DNA from: Dermatophilus congolensis
Lineage (GTDB): Bacteria; Actinomycetota; Actinomycetes; Actinomycetales; Dermatophilaceae
Length of the DNA stretch: 40,766 nucleotides
Assembly (NCBI GenBank): GCA_030538115.1
Contig: JAUNUP010000008.1
Coordinates: forward strand, 1-40,766
Direction: 5' to 3'
Under the pieces are notes generated by a model. It was not told the origin of the DNA. It saw only the letters and a program-made list of their open reading frames with translations, and did not search any database. The position numbers and the translations under genes were made by a program. The first letter of the stretch is position 1, and each line of letters starts with the position of its first letter. Shown here one piece after another: positions 1 to 10,492 of the stretch.

Positions 1-190
1 TGTTGCTGTGCATGCGCCGGCGTGTGTCGGGTCGAGGGTAGCCCCGCCGACCTGAATCCTCGCAGCGAGGGCCGACAACGTGCACGGGGCGCAGCCCGGT
101 TCGCGCGGGATGGATGGCGACGGCACTCTGTCGGTGCCCCCGCCTATCGTGGTCTCGTTCGTTGCACCCGCCCGTTGGAGCGCCCACCTC
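1..190. other. Leader region before mfd
   Basis: No convincing gene is seen in these 190 bases. A small perfect hairpin (CCTCG, loop CAG, CGAGG) sits at 58-70, but it is too weak and lacks a T tract, so I do not call it a terminator. The region may contain the end of an upstream gene's untranslated sequence and the mfd promoter. I could not identify a reliable -10/-35 pair. Confidence 0.4.
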
Positions 191-3910
<3,720 letters not shown>

Positions 3911-3922
3911 GCCCGAAATCGC

Positions 3923-3952
3923 GGCGCCCGAGGCAACGGCGCCCGAGGCGAC
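3923..3952. repeat. 15-bp tandem direct repeat between convergent genes
   Basis: GGCGCCCGAGGCAAC at 3923-3937 is followed directly by GGCGCCCGAGGCGAC at 3938-3952, a 14 of 15 match. It fills much of the 72-bp gap between the stop codons of mfd (plus) and the flippase (minus). No GC-hairpin plus T-tract terminator was found in this gap. Confidence 0.7.
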
Positions 3953-3982
3953 GACGAACGAGGCCGAGTGGCCGCGGCGGCG

Positions 3983-5485
3983 CTACGCCCGGTGCGAGCC
4001 CTGGTACCGCGACTTGGGGGTGAGCTTGGCGGCCACCTTGGTGGGCAGCGCCATCATGGCGCTGCGGATCACGATGACGAAGTCGCGGCGCACGGAGGGG
4101 ATAAGCAAGCCGACGAGCGCGGTCCACAGGAGCGCGGCGAGGCCGCCGACGAGCACCTGCAGCACGACGTTGTCGACCAGCAGGGTGCCGCCGAACGCGG
4201 CGAGTGCCGCGGGCAGTGAGACGAGGAAGACGGCGCGGCTCGACTCCGCGGTGACGCCGGCGACGGGCACCGAGGTCATCGTGGAGATCTTGCGCAGTGA
4301 ATACCACCAGAACCAGATGGCCGCGATGAGGTGCCCGAAGGCGACCCCGAGGGGGCCCCAGGGGAGGCCGCCGAGGATGAGCACGAGCATGACCGGGCGG
4401 GTGATCAGGTACATGCGGAAGAGCTGCCCGGTCTGCCCGAGCGAGACGTAGACCTGGTAGAACATCACGGTCAGCGCCTTGAACACGCCTCCGGCGGCGA
4501 GCACGGCGAAGATGGGCGCCGCCGCCGTCCACTGCGACCCGAGCAGGATCGCCACCAAGGGAACGGCTAGTCCGCCCATGACACCGAACCCGAGGCTCAG
4601 TACGTAGCAGCTCACCAGATGCATGCGGCGCACGTAGTGGTCGAACGTGACCCGCTCGTTCTGCACCTTAGAGAGCACCGGCAGCGCGACGCTCTGGAAC
4701 GGCACGTTCGTCAGGCCGAGCGGCACGAGCATGAGGCGGTAGGCGCGCGAATAGAGGCCCACCGCATTCGGGCCGAGCACCGCGCCGATGCCGATGTTGT
4801 CGACATTGTTGATCGCCCAGCCGAGCACGTTGGTACCAAGGATGGGCCAGCCGAACGTGAAGAACTTGCGGATGTTCACGTCGCGTCGGTAGCGGCCGGG
4901 CAGCCAACGGCCGATCACCATCGTGGCGATGAGCGCGACGACGACCGAGAGCCACTGCTGCACGACCTGGGCCCACAGCCCCATGCCGGCCAGGGCGGCG
5001 ATGATGGCGCCGGTCGCGGCGACGAACTGCGCGCCCACGTCGATGAGCGCGAGCGAGGTGAACTTGAGCTTGCGCATGAGGTCAGCGCGGTACTGCGTGG
5101 TCGCGCCGGAGATGAGGAAGGTGCCGGCCAGCACCAGGGTGACCGAGACGACCTCTGGGTCGCCGTAGATGAGCGCAAGCAGCGGTGCGGAGGCGGCCGC
5201 GGCGAGGCCGCACAGGGTGCCCAGGCCCACGTTGGCCCAGAAGAGGTTGTTGCGCTCGCCGGCGGAGAGGTCGGGGGCCTGGATGGCGCCCGAGGAGAGC
5301 CCGAAATCGCGGACGATGTCGGCGACGCTGACCACCGACATGACCATGGCGAACAGGCCGACTTCGGCGGGCGTCAGCAGCCTCGACAGGACGAGCAGGG
5401 AGCCGAGCTGGACGACGAGACGCAGGCCCTGCGAGATCAGGGTGATGCCCGCGCCGCGCGCAGCCCTACTGGCGAGTCCTGCCAT
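3983..5485 (-). CDS. Lipopolysaccharide/oligosaccharide flippase (Wzx-type), first copy
   Basis: This is a predicted inner-membrane flippase of the MOP superfamily. It would move a lipid-linked oligosaccharide repeat unit from the cytoplasmic to the outer face of the membrane. The 500-residue protein has the family start (basic MAGLASRAARGAG, then ITLISQGLRLVVQLGSLLVLSRLLTP) and about a dozen or more hydrophobic helices across its length. The region around residues 50-65, with VADIVRDFGLSSGAIQ, resembles the GLG-like segment of polysaccharide synthesis proteins. The start at 5485 is set by an AAAGGA eight bases upstream and by the family N-terminus; an earlier in-frame start at 5539 is less likely. 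It is transcribed toward mfd and divergently from the lipoprotein gene. A second flippase gene lies at 32692-34092. Confidence 0.9.
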   Translation of the reverse strand: MAGLASRAARGAGITLISQGLRLVVQLGSLLVLSRLLTPAEVGLFAMVMSVVSVADIVRDFGLSSGAIQAPDLSAGERNNLFWANVGLGTLCGLAAAASAPLLALIYGDPEVVSVTLVLAGTFLISGATTQYRADLMRKLKFTSLALIDVGAQFVAATGAIIAALAGMGLWAQVVQQWLSVVVALIATMVIGRWLPGRYRRDVNIRKFFTFGWPILGTNVLGWAINNVDNIGIGAVLGPNAVGLYSRAYRLMLVPLGLTNVPFQSVALPVLSKVQNERVTFDHYVRRMHLVSCYVLSLGFGVMGGLAVPLVAILLGSQWTAAAPIFAVLAAGGVFKALTVMFYQVYVSLGQTGQLFRMYLITRPVMLVLILGGLPWGPLGVAFGHLIAAIWFWWYSLRKISTMTSVPVAGVTAESSRAVFLVSLPAALAAFGGTLLVDNVVLQVLVGGLAALLWTALVGLLIPSVRRDFVIVIRSAMMALPTKVAAKLTPKSRYQGSHRA

Positions 5486-5548
5486 CGGTCGAGTCCTTTC
5501 GAGCGACCCGTTGGCCGGCCGCAGGGAGCATCGTCGCATATTCGCCCA

Positions 5549-5591
5549 GACCCACGGACAAGGCCTAGGAACCGCGGATCAGTGGTGGGTC
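5549..5591. promoter_or_regulatory. Inverted repeat in divergent flippase/lipoprotein promoter region
   Basis: GACCCAC at 5549-5555 is repeated in inverted form as GTGGGTC at 5585-5591. They lie in the 215-bp gap between the divergent flippase and lipoprotein genes. The 29-base spacing fits a pair of operator half-sites or a chance match equally well. No clear -35/-10 pair was identified in this gap. Confidence 0.3.
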
Positions 5592-5700
5592 GACGGGCTC
5601 TACCATGGTCGATAAGGGGTACGAAGGGGCCATTAGAGCTGCTGTACGTGAATGGATCAGGAATGTCGGGGGAAGTCCTTGGTCCAGGCGGGGGATTTCT

Positions 5701-6216
5701 GTGAGGGTGCGAATAATTCGCGGCATCGCCGCGTCCGTTTGTGCGGGCGCGCTCATGTGTGGCGTTCTCGTCGGATGCTCCAAGGGCGACGACTTCGACC
5801 CGGCCTGGGAAGCCGAAGTGGCGCAACGACTTCCGAAACCCGCGACGCGCGGTACTGACGCTTTCGGTAACGCCGAGAACGCCGATATCATCGGCCGCTT
5901 TCTTTCCACCTCCGTCGATGTTTTCTCGGCCAACACTGAACTGACGGCGGAGCAATGCGGTGATGCCGTCGAGGCCCTGAGTGGCCAGGCGCCCGCCGAA
6001 GAACTGTTCCGCGCCGCCTCGTCGGTGCGCGACCGGGCGCTGAGTCAACTGGTTCTCAACTCTCGCCAGCAGGTGGGGGCCTACCTCACCCGCTGCATCG
6101 GCAACGAGACCGCACGGGGAGCCGTGGAGCCGACAGCCGCGCCGGGGTCGTCACGTGAGGTCGTGCGCGAATCGCTGCGCTTGGCCGCTGGGCGGTACCA
6201 GGAGGTGCGGGGATGA
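5701..6216 (+). CDS. Predicted lipoprotein of unknown function
   Basis: From the GTG at 5701 this is a 171-residue protein with a lipoprotein signal peptide: basic VRVRIIRG, a hydrophobic stretch, then the lipobox LVGC followed by SKGDD. It should be anchored on the outer face of the membrane. The mature part is mostly helical in appearance, with two further cysteines (EQCGDAV and TRCIGN) that could form a disulfide. I do not recognise a family. A GGGGGA stretch lies just upstream of the GTG, and the earlier in-frame start at 5605 would bury the signal peptide. Its stop codon overlaps the start of the next gene (ATGA at 6213), so the two are probably co-translated and may act together on an extracellular substrate. 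Confidence 0.8.
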   Translation: MRVRIIRGIAASVCAGALMCGVLVGCSKGDDFDPAWEAEVAQRLPKPATRGTDAFGNAENADIIGRFLSTSVDVFSANTELTAEQCGDAVEALSGQAPAEELFRAASSVRDRALSQLVLNSRQQVGAYLTRCIGNETARGAVEPTAAPGSSREVVRESLRLAAGRYQEVRG

Positions 6217-7418
6217 GGGCACGCACGTCGTCCGCAGCCGCGGCCGTGACGTTCGCGTTGGTGGCAGCCGGTGCCGCGTCGGCATCGGGCGCAGCCGCCG
6301 GCTCGGCCACCGCCGCGCCGGGCGCGAGTACGGCCACATCGGGTACGCACATCACGTGGCTCGCCATCGGTGACAGCGTGAGTTCGGGCCTCGGGCTCAG
6401 CCCTGTCGAAGACTCGCCGTCGTCCTGGGGCCGCGACTGCTACCGGGCGACCACCGGCGTGAACGTCGCGTGGCCGGTGCAGGCCGCCCGTGCCCTCTCC
6501 AAAGACGGAGTGAAGGTCGACCAGCAGGTTACGGCCTGCTCGGGCACGGTGACCGACGACTGGGCCCGCGAGGTCGCCGAGGCCTACCAGCGTGCCGGTG
6601 TCTCGGTCTCGACCCCGACGACCGACTCGGGAGCGCCCGTGGAGTCGTCGCCGCTGGTCCGCGAGATCGCCGGTCTGGCCGCCTCCGGCAAGCGCTGGAA
6701 CCTCCTGACGCTCTCGTTCGGTGCCAACAACATCGACAGCGGAGCGTTCGTCGAGGGGTGCGCCGACATCGGCATCTCCGGAGGCCGTGACCTCGACTGG
6801 GGAGGCCCGGGGTGGGGCGGCTGCGACGTCACGCGCGAGACGATCCAGGCGCAGATCGACGCGCTCGTCGGGCGTGCACCTGCGAAGGGCATGGTCAACG
6901 GCACGGTCCCGCTGGTCGCGGCCAAGACCGGGGACGGCAATTCCGGTCTCATGCCGCTCTACGACTCCCTGGCCCGGTTCGTCGAACCCGGCGGAGTCGT
7001 GCTCATCGTCGGCTATCCGCAGCTCGTCGAGTCGCCCGAGCGTACGGTCGCCTCGGAACTGTGGAAGATTCCCGAGCACCTGCTGGCCTCGGTCGGCAAC
7101 TGCTCGGGCATCTCGTATTCGGACATCCCGACCGTGCGTTGGGCGTTCTCACAGCTCAACGCTGGCATCAAGGAGGCGGTCGAGTCCGCCGACCAGAACT
7201 GGGCTCCGCGAGGCGTGCGGTTCAGGTTCGTCGACACCGCCCAGGCCGTCTTCGAAAGCGACCGGGGCAGGCACGCGCTGTGCAGCCAGGACCCCTGGAT
7301 CGGCGACACCTCCCAACTGTCCACCGGCGGTGCGATGCACCCGAATGCGCGCGGGCACGCCGCGCTCGGGCAAGCAGTGGCCCACGAACTGTCCACACTC
7401 CTGCGCGAGTCGCGTTGA
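6213..7418 (+). CDS. Secreted SGNH/GDSL-family hydrolase (esterase)
   Basis: This is a predicted exported esterase of the SGNH fold, which typically removes acyl groups from carbohydrates or lipids. An Ala-rich signal peptide covers roughly residues 1-35. Block I is AIGDSVSSG, with the nucleophile S55. Block III is FGANNID with N172/N173. The C-terminal block GGAMHPNARGH supplies H376. The usual Asp three residues before this His is not present (GAMH), as in actinobacterial SGNH esterases that work with a Ser-His dyad. Length is 401 residues. The start overlaps the stop of the lipoprotein gene by four bases (ATGA). Close to two polysaccharide acyltransferase genes, a role in removing O-acyl groups is plausible but not shown. 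Confidence 0.85.
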   Translation: MRARTSSAAAAVTFALVAAGAASASGAAAGSATAAPGASTATSGTHITWLAIGDSVSSGLGLSPVEDSPSSWGRDCYRATTGVNVAWPVQAARALSKDGVKVDQQVTACSGTVTDDWAREVAEAYQRAGVSVSTPTTDSGAPVESSPLVREIAGLAASGKRWNLLTLSFGANNIDSGAFVEGCADIGISGGRDLDWGGPGWGGCDVTRETIQAQIDALVGRAPAKGMVNGTVPLVAAKTGDGNSGLMPLYDSLARFVEPGGVVLIVGYPQLVESPERTVASELWKIPEHLLASVGNCSGISYSDIPTVRWAFSQLNAGIKEAVESADQNWAPRGVRFRFVDTAQAVFESDRGRHALCSQDPWIGDTSQLSTGGAMHPNARGHAALGQAVAHELSTLLRESR

Positions 7419-7430
7419 TGCGACACACTT

Positions 7431-7477
7431 GCGCCGGTCGACCCGGAGCCGATGAGGTACTGCGGGGTCACCGGCGC
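7431..7477 (+). terminator. Strong stem-loop after the SGNH hydrolase gene
   Basis: GCGCCGGT at 7431-7438 pairs perfectly with ACCGGCGC at 7470-7477. After one bulged C the stem continues with GACCC (7440-7444) and GGGTC (7465-7469), giving a 13-bp stem around a 20-base loop. It lies 12 bases after the hydrolase stop and 38 bases before the acetyltransferase start. No T tract follows, so it may be a partial terminator, a transcript-stability element or an attenuator. Confidence 0.5.
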
Positions 7478-7514
7478 TCAGGGGACCCACTACTCGTCAC
7501 GAAGGAGCCGAACC

Positions 7515-8198
7515 ATGCGAATGGGCGACAGCGCACGCCGCCGTCTGCGCGGAGCGACGCGCAGGGCCGGTAACCGGGCCGCCGCGGCCCGGATGGTGCT
7601 CAAGGCCGCGCACGACGGCATCGACCTCGACATCAGCATCGACCCCAGTGCCCGCGTCTCCACCGGGGTGGTGCTCACCGGCACCGGCGTGGGCAAGGCC
7701 AAGGTCACCATCGGGCCAGGCTGCATCGTCGAGAGCAACGTCGTCTTCAGGCTCTCGCCCGGCGCCGTGATCGAGATCGGCCCCGAGGTGAACCTGCGCT
7801 CCGGCACCGCCCTCAACGTGGGCGGTCACCTCGAACTGCACGGCGAGAACAACATCTCGTGGAACTGCATCTTCCACTGCGCCGACCACGTGGTTCTCGG
7901 GCGGCGCAGCGGATTGTCGGAGGGCGTGTCGATCATCGACAGCACCCACTACCGCTCCGACGAGAGCGCCGGCGACGGGCACGGGTACCACAACTTCTAC
8001 GCCCGTCCCGTGCTGATCGGTCGGGAGGTGTGGCTCGCGGCCCAGGTCATCGTCACGCACGGTGTCACGATCGGTGACAAGGTGACGGTCGCCTCCGGCA
8101 GCATCGTCAGCCGCTCGATGCCCGCGGGCGCGCTGGTGAACGGCCGCCCCGCGAAGGTGCTGCGTAAAGAATGGTCGGGCAGGCCGTCCGACGCGTGA
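7515..8198 (+). CDS. Hexapeptide-repeat acyltransferase (CAT/WbbJ-like O-acetyltransferase)
   Basis: This is a left-handed beta-helix acyltransferase that would transfer an acetyl or similar group from acetyl-CoA to a sugar hydroxyl. The 227-residue protein has successive hexapeptide turns (VTIGPGCIVESNVVF, AVIEIGPEVNLRSG, HVVLGRRSGLSEGV, VLIGREVWLAAQVIV, VTIGDKVTVASGSIV). It has the family's catalytic-His region IIDSTHY and the C-terminal NGRPAKVLRKEW. I chose the ATG at 7515, not the one at 7452, because GAAGGAG at 7501 is a proper ribosome site. A basic, Arg-rich N-terminal tail of about 30 residues precedes the helix. It faces a second acyltransferase gene tail to tail; both probably decorate the same surface glycan. 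Confidence 0.88.
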   Translation: MRMGDSARRRLRGATRRAGNRAAAARMVLKAAHDGIDLDISIDPSARVSTGVVLTGTGVGKAKVTIGPGCIVESNVVFRLSPGAVIEIGPEVNLRSGTALNVGGHLELHGENNISWNCIFHCADHVVLGRRSGLSEGVSIIDSTHYRSDESAGDGHGYHNFYARPVLIGREVWLAAQVIVTHGVTIGDKVTVASGSIVSRSMPAGALVNGRPAKVLRKEWSGRPSDA

Positions 8199-8245
8199 GC
8201 GCCGGTCGACCGCCCGCCCGGCCGAGAGCCCTGCTGGGCGGCCTG

Positions 8246-8929
8246 CTACTGAGCGGCCTTGAGTGCCGAGCCGTCGGTCGTGTCGCTGACGTTCGGTGGC
8301 AGCGTGCTCAGTGCGGCGTCGTCGCGGCGCAGTATGCGCGAGGTCGCGGCTGTGACCGTGGAGTTTGCCGGCACGTTGCGGAGCACGACGGCGTTGGCGC
8401 CGATCGTGACGTCGTCGCCGATCGTGACCTTGCCCAGCACCTTGGCTCCGGCGTTGATCGTCACGTTGTCGCCGAGGGTGGGGGAGTCGGTCGGGTTGGT
8501 GAACCCGAGCGTGACCCCCTGGTTGAGCCAAGCATTGCTGCCGACGCGCTCGCAGTGCATGAACGTGGCGTCGCCGTGCTGGATGTACAGGCCTGGGCCG
8601 ACCTTGTCGGGCGACATGAGCAGGTGCAGCGACGGCAGGCCGGGGGCGAACGGCGCGATGATGTTGCCGATCGCGCCGAGGCGCCAGTACACGAGAGTGC
8701 GGAATTCGGGTGCGGAGGCGAGCAGCAGCCACAGACCCCGGTTGGGGGTGCCCTGGATTCCGCGCACGCGCATCCACCGCTCCACGTCGGCGAGAATGAC
8801 GTCGCGGCGTCTGCTGCGGCGTACGGCCAGAAGTGCAAGGGGAGTCCGGGCCGACGACAGGGTGATGGCGAGCCGCTTGCGGCGTCGGATTCGTGACCAA
8901 TAGTCTCGAGTGCCGATTTCCTGTGTCAC
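8246..8929 (-). CDS. Serine-acetyltransferase-like O-acetyltransferase (CysE family)
   Basis: The 227-residue protein has the C-terminal left-handed beta-helix of the CysE family: GLYIQHGDATFMHCERVG, WLNQGVTLGFTN, TLGDNVTINAGAKVLGKVTIGDDVTIGANAVVL. The N-terminal half is basic and then hydrophobic (FRTLVYWRLGAIGNIIAPFAPG). True serine acetyltransferases have one catalytic His in a DHATG-type motif, matched here by QHGDA, and a second His in a DRHP-type motif. Here the second position reads DSPTLG. That argues against L-serine as substrate and, with the setting, for a sugar O-acetyltransferase of the type often found in capsule clusters. The gene is divergent from the GT4 at 9223, across a region with two strong dyads. 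Confidence 0.85.
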   Translation of the reverse strand: MTQEIGTRDYWSRIRRRKRLAITLSSARTPLALLAVRRSRRRDVILADVERWMRVRGIQGTPNRGLWLLLASAPEFRTLVYWRLGAIGNIIAPFAPGLPSLHLLMSPDKVGPGLYIQHGDATFMHCERVGSNAWLNQGVTLGFTNPTDSPTLGDNVTINAGAKVLGKVTIGDDVTIGANAVVLRNVPANSTVTAATSRILRRDDAALSTLPPNVSDTTDGSALKAAQ

Positions 8930-8952
8930 GTTTCCCCCCGTGATGCGAACGT

Positions 8953-8991
8953 CAATTCACTTGCGAATAACGTTGTGACGCAAGTGAATTG
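8953..8991. promoter_or_regulatory. Perfect 13-bp inverted repeat in divergent promoter region
   Basis: CAATTCACTTGCG at 8953-8965 and CGCAAGTGAATTG at 8979-8991 are exact inverted copies separated by 13 bases (AATAACGTTGTGA). The arms are much richer in A+T than the surroundings. The element starts 23 bases upstream of the start codon of the minus-strand acetyltransferase. It could be an operator for a dimeric regulator or form an RNA hairpin in that gene's leader. Confidence 0.7.
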
Positions 8992-9015
8992 GCTTGAGCC
9001 TCCGAATGATCCCCC

Positions 9016-9061
9016 GTGTATGTCCGCGGAAGACCACACCCCTGTGGTCGTGGACGTACAC
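9016..9061. promoter_or_regulatory. Two-part imperfect hairpin in divergent promoter region
   Basis: GACCACA (9032-9038), loop CCCC, TGTGGTC (9043-9049) form a perfect inner stem. Outside it GTGTATGTCC (9016-9025) and GGACGTACAC (9052-9061) form a ten-base outer stem with one T-G mismatch. The whole 46-bp structure lies 25 bases to the right of the 13-bp inverted repeat and 161 bases before the GT4 start at 9223, so a long leader RNA for that gene is possible. Confidence 0.55.
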
Positions 9062-9222
9062 CGGGGAGCCTAGCCTGTGAGCGCTTCGGTACGTCGACCC
9101 ACGTTTGTCGCCCGGGCCGTTATGGGCACCACACGGCACATTCCGTCGCGGTCGTCGGCACAGTTGTCGTATTCATTGCTTTGTTCGTCGGTCTGTTCGT
9201 CTCTCTCGTGTGCGGAGGATTC

Positions 9223-10401
9223 GTGAGAATCGCATTGCTGAGTCTTCACTTCTCTGAATACTCGCTCCACCTCGCTCGGGCGCTCGCCACGGAGAACGAT
9301 GTGCTGCTCGTTCTCGAAAAGCACCGGGCGACAGGCGAATTGGGAGACGACTTCACCCGTTTCGCCGTGCCTGGCCTGCGGATCGAGGTCGTGGAGTTCG
9401 ACCGCACGCCCAAGGCCATCGTCGACGAAGTGCGTGCCATCGCCGGGTTGCTGCGCCGGTTCACGCCCGACGTGGTGCATGTGCAGGAGACGCACTTCGA
9501 CGCCCTCGCGATTCTGCTGCCGGTCATCGGCCGGCTTCCGTACGTGTTGACCGTGCACGACCCGAGCCCGCACTCGGGCGAGGAAGACACGGGCCTGCTC
9601 GGCCGTCGCCGCGAGCTCTACCGGCTCGCGCACCGCCGCCGCGCCGACATGGCGATCACCCACGGAGCCGTGCTCGCCGGGCAACTCGCGCGGGTCAGCC
9701 CGCACCTCGCGGGTCGCATCGCCGACATCCCGCACGGGCCGCTCGGGGACCTGCCGGGCGACCCTCCCGCGGCCGACGTCGTGCCTGGGCGGTTTCTCTT
9801 TCTCGGCCGGATGCACCCGTACAAGGGGTTGGCCGTGTTCGTGGAGGCGATCGCGATGCTCGTCGCGAGAGGACGCCCGGTCGAAGGGGTCATCGCCGGG
9901 CGTGGGCCCGCGCTGGCGGAGATGCGCGACCAGGTGACCGGCGTGCCGCACCTCACGGTGCGCGAGGAATACCTGTCGCGGGCCGACATGCTCGGTCTCG
10001 TCGACTCCGCGGACGCTCTCGCTCTGCCCTACCTCGACGGCACGCAGAGCGGCATCGCCCTGCTCGCGATGGGCCGCGGCCGGTGCTGCATCGCCTCCGA
10101 CGTCGGCAGCCTCGGGGAGGTCGTGCGCGACGGCGAAACCGGCGTGCTCGTGCCGCCCGGTTCGGCCGCCGCGCTCGCCGAGGCGTTCGAGTACGTGCTC
10201 GACAACCCGCTCGAAGCCGCGCGGTTGCGCGAAGGAGTGGTGGCCGATGCGTCGGGACGGTTCTCGTGGCAGACGATCGCGCAGGCAACCACAGACGCCT
10301 ACCGGACTGCCGCCGCTCACAGGCAGGCGCAGGGGAGCCTTCCGAAGCGTGTGCTCAGACGCGCCCTGGGCCGCCTGCGGTCGCAACCACAAAACCCTTG
10401 A
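9223..10401 (+). CDS. Glycosyltransferase family 4 (GT-B fold)
   Basis: This is a predicted cytoplasmic, membrane-associated glycosyltransferase that adds one sugar from an NDP-sugar to the growing lipid-linked repeat unit. The 392-residue protein has an N-terminal Rossmann domain (MRIALLSLHFSEYSLHLARAL; PDVVHVQETHFD; LPYVLTVHDPSPH). Its C-terminal nucleotide-binding domain includes FLFLGRMHPYKGL, VIAGRGP, ALPYLDGTQSGIALLAMG and GEVVRDGETGVLVPPG. The E-x7-E motif is replaced by a DGTQSG type, a normal variant in this family. The GTG at 9223 is preceded by GGAGGA and fits the family N-terminus; an ATG at 9019 would add a spurious 69-residue leader. The gene begins the plus-strand block that continues into the Wzy-like gene. 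Confidence 0.88.
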   Translation: MRIALLSLHFSEYSLHLARALATENDVLLVLEKHRATGELGDDFTRFAVPGLRIEVVEFDRTPKAIVDEVRAIAGLLRRFTPDVVHVQETHFDALAILLPVIGRLPYVLTVHDPSPHSGEEDTGLLGRRRELYRLAHRRRADMAITHGAVLAGQLARVSPHLAGRIADIPHGPLGDLPGDPPAADVVPGRFLFLGRMHPYKGLAVFVEAIAMLVARGRPVEGVIAGRGPALAEMRDQVTGVPHLTVREEYLSRADMLGLVDSADALALPYLDGTQSGIALLAMGRGRCCIASDVGSLGEVVRDGETGVLVPPGSAAALAEAFEYVLDNPLEAARLREGVVADASGRFSWQTIAQATTDAYRTAAAHRQAQGSLPKRVLRRALGRLRSQPQNP

Positions 10402-10416
10402 TCTCCGTGCCTTTCC

Positions 10417-10422
10417 TATACT
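10417..10422 (+). promoter_or_regulatory. Possible -10 element (TATACT) before the Wzy-like gene
   Basis: TATACT at 10417-10422 matches five of six consensus -10 bases and lies 71 bases before the GTG at 10493. The only -35-like hexamer, TTGATC at 10398, is just 13 bases away, too close for a standard sigma-70-type promoter. A CGGGGC/GCCCCG inverted repeat (10423-10428, 10450-10455) lies just downstream. Confidence 0.3.
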
Positions 10423-10492
10423 CGGGGCAGGCCATCTCCCCTCGATCACGCCCCGGCCTCGTCATCGTCAGCCGCCGTGTCAGGAGTGAGTT

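Noticed and set aside
80..190. N-terminal extension of Mfd from GTG 80 or ATG 110
   Set aside because: The added residues do not match the family and have no clear ribosome site; 191 fits better.
8210..8241. CCGCCC/GGGCGG pair between convergent acyltransferases as terminator
   Set aside because: The arms are only six bases, the loop is 20 bases and there is no T tract; common by chance at this GC content.
7497..8900. 467-residue minus-strand open frame across both acyltransferase genes
   Set aside because: It has Arg/His/Pro-rich composition, no family features, and overlaps two well-supported genes. It is a by-product of high GC content.
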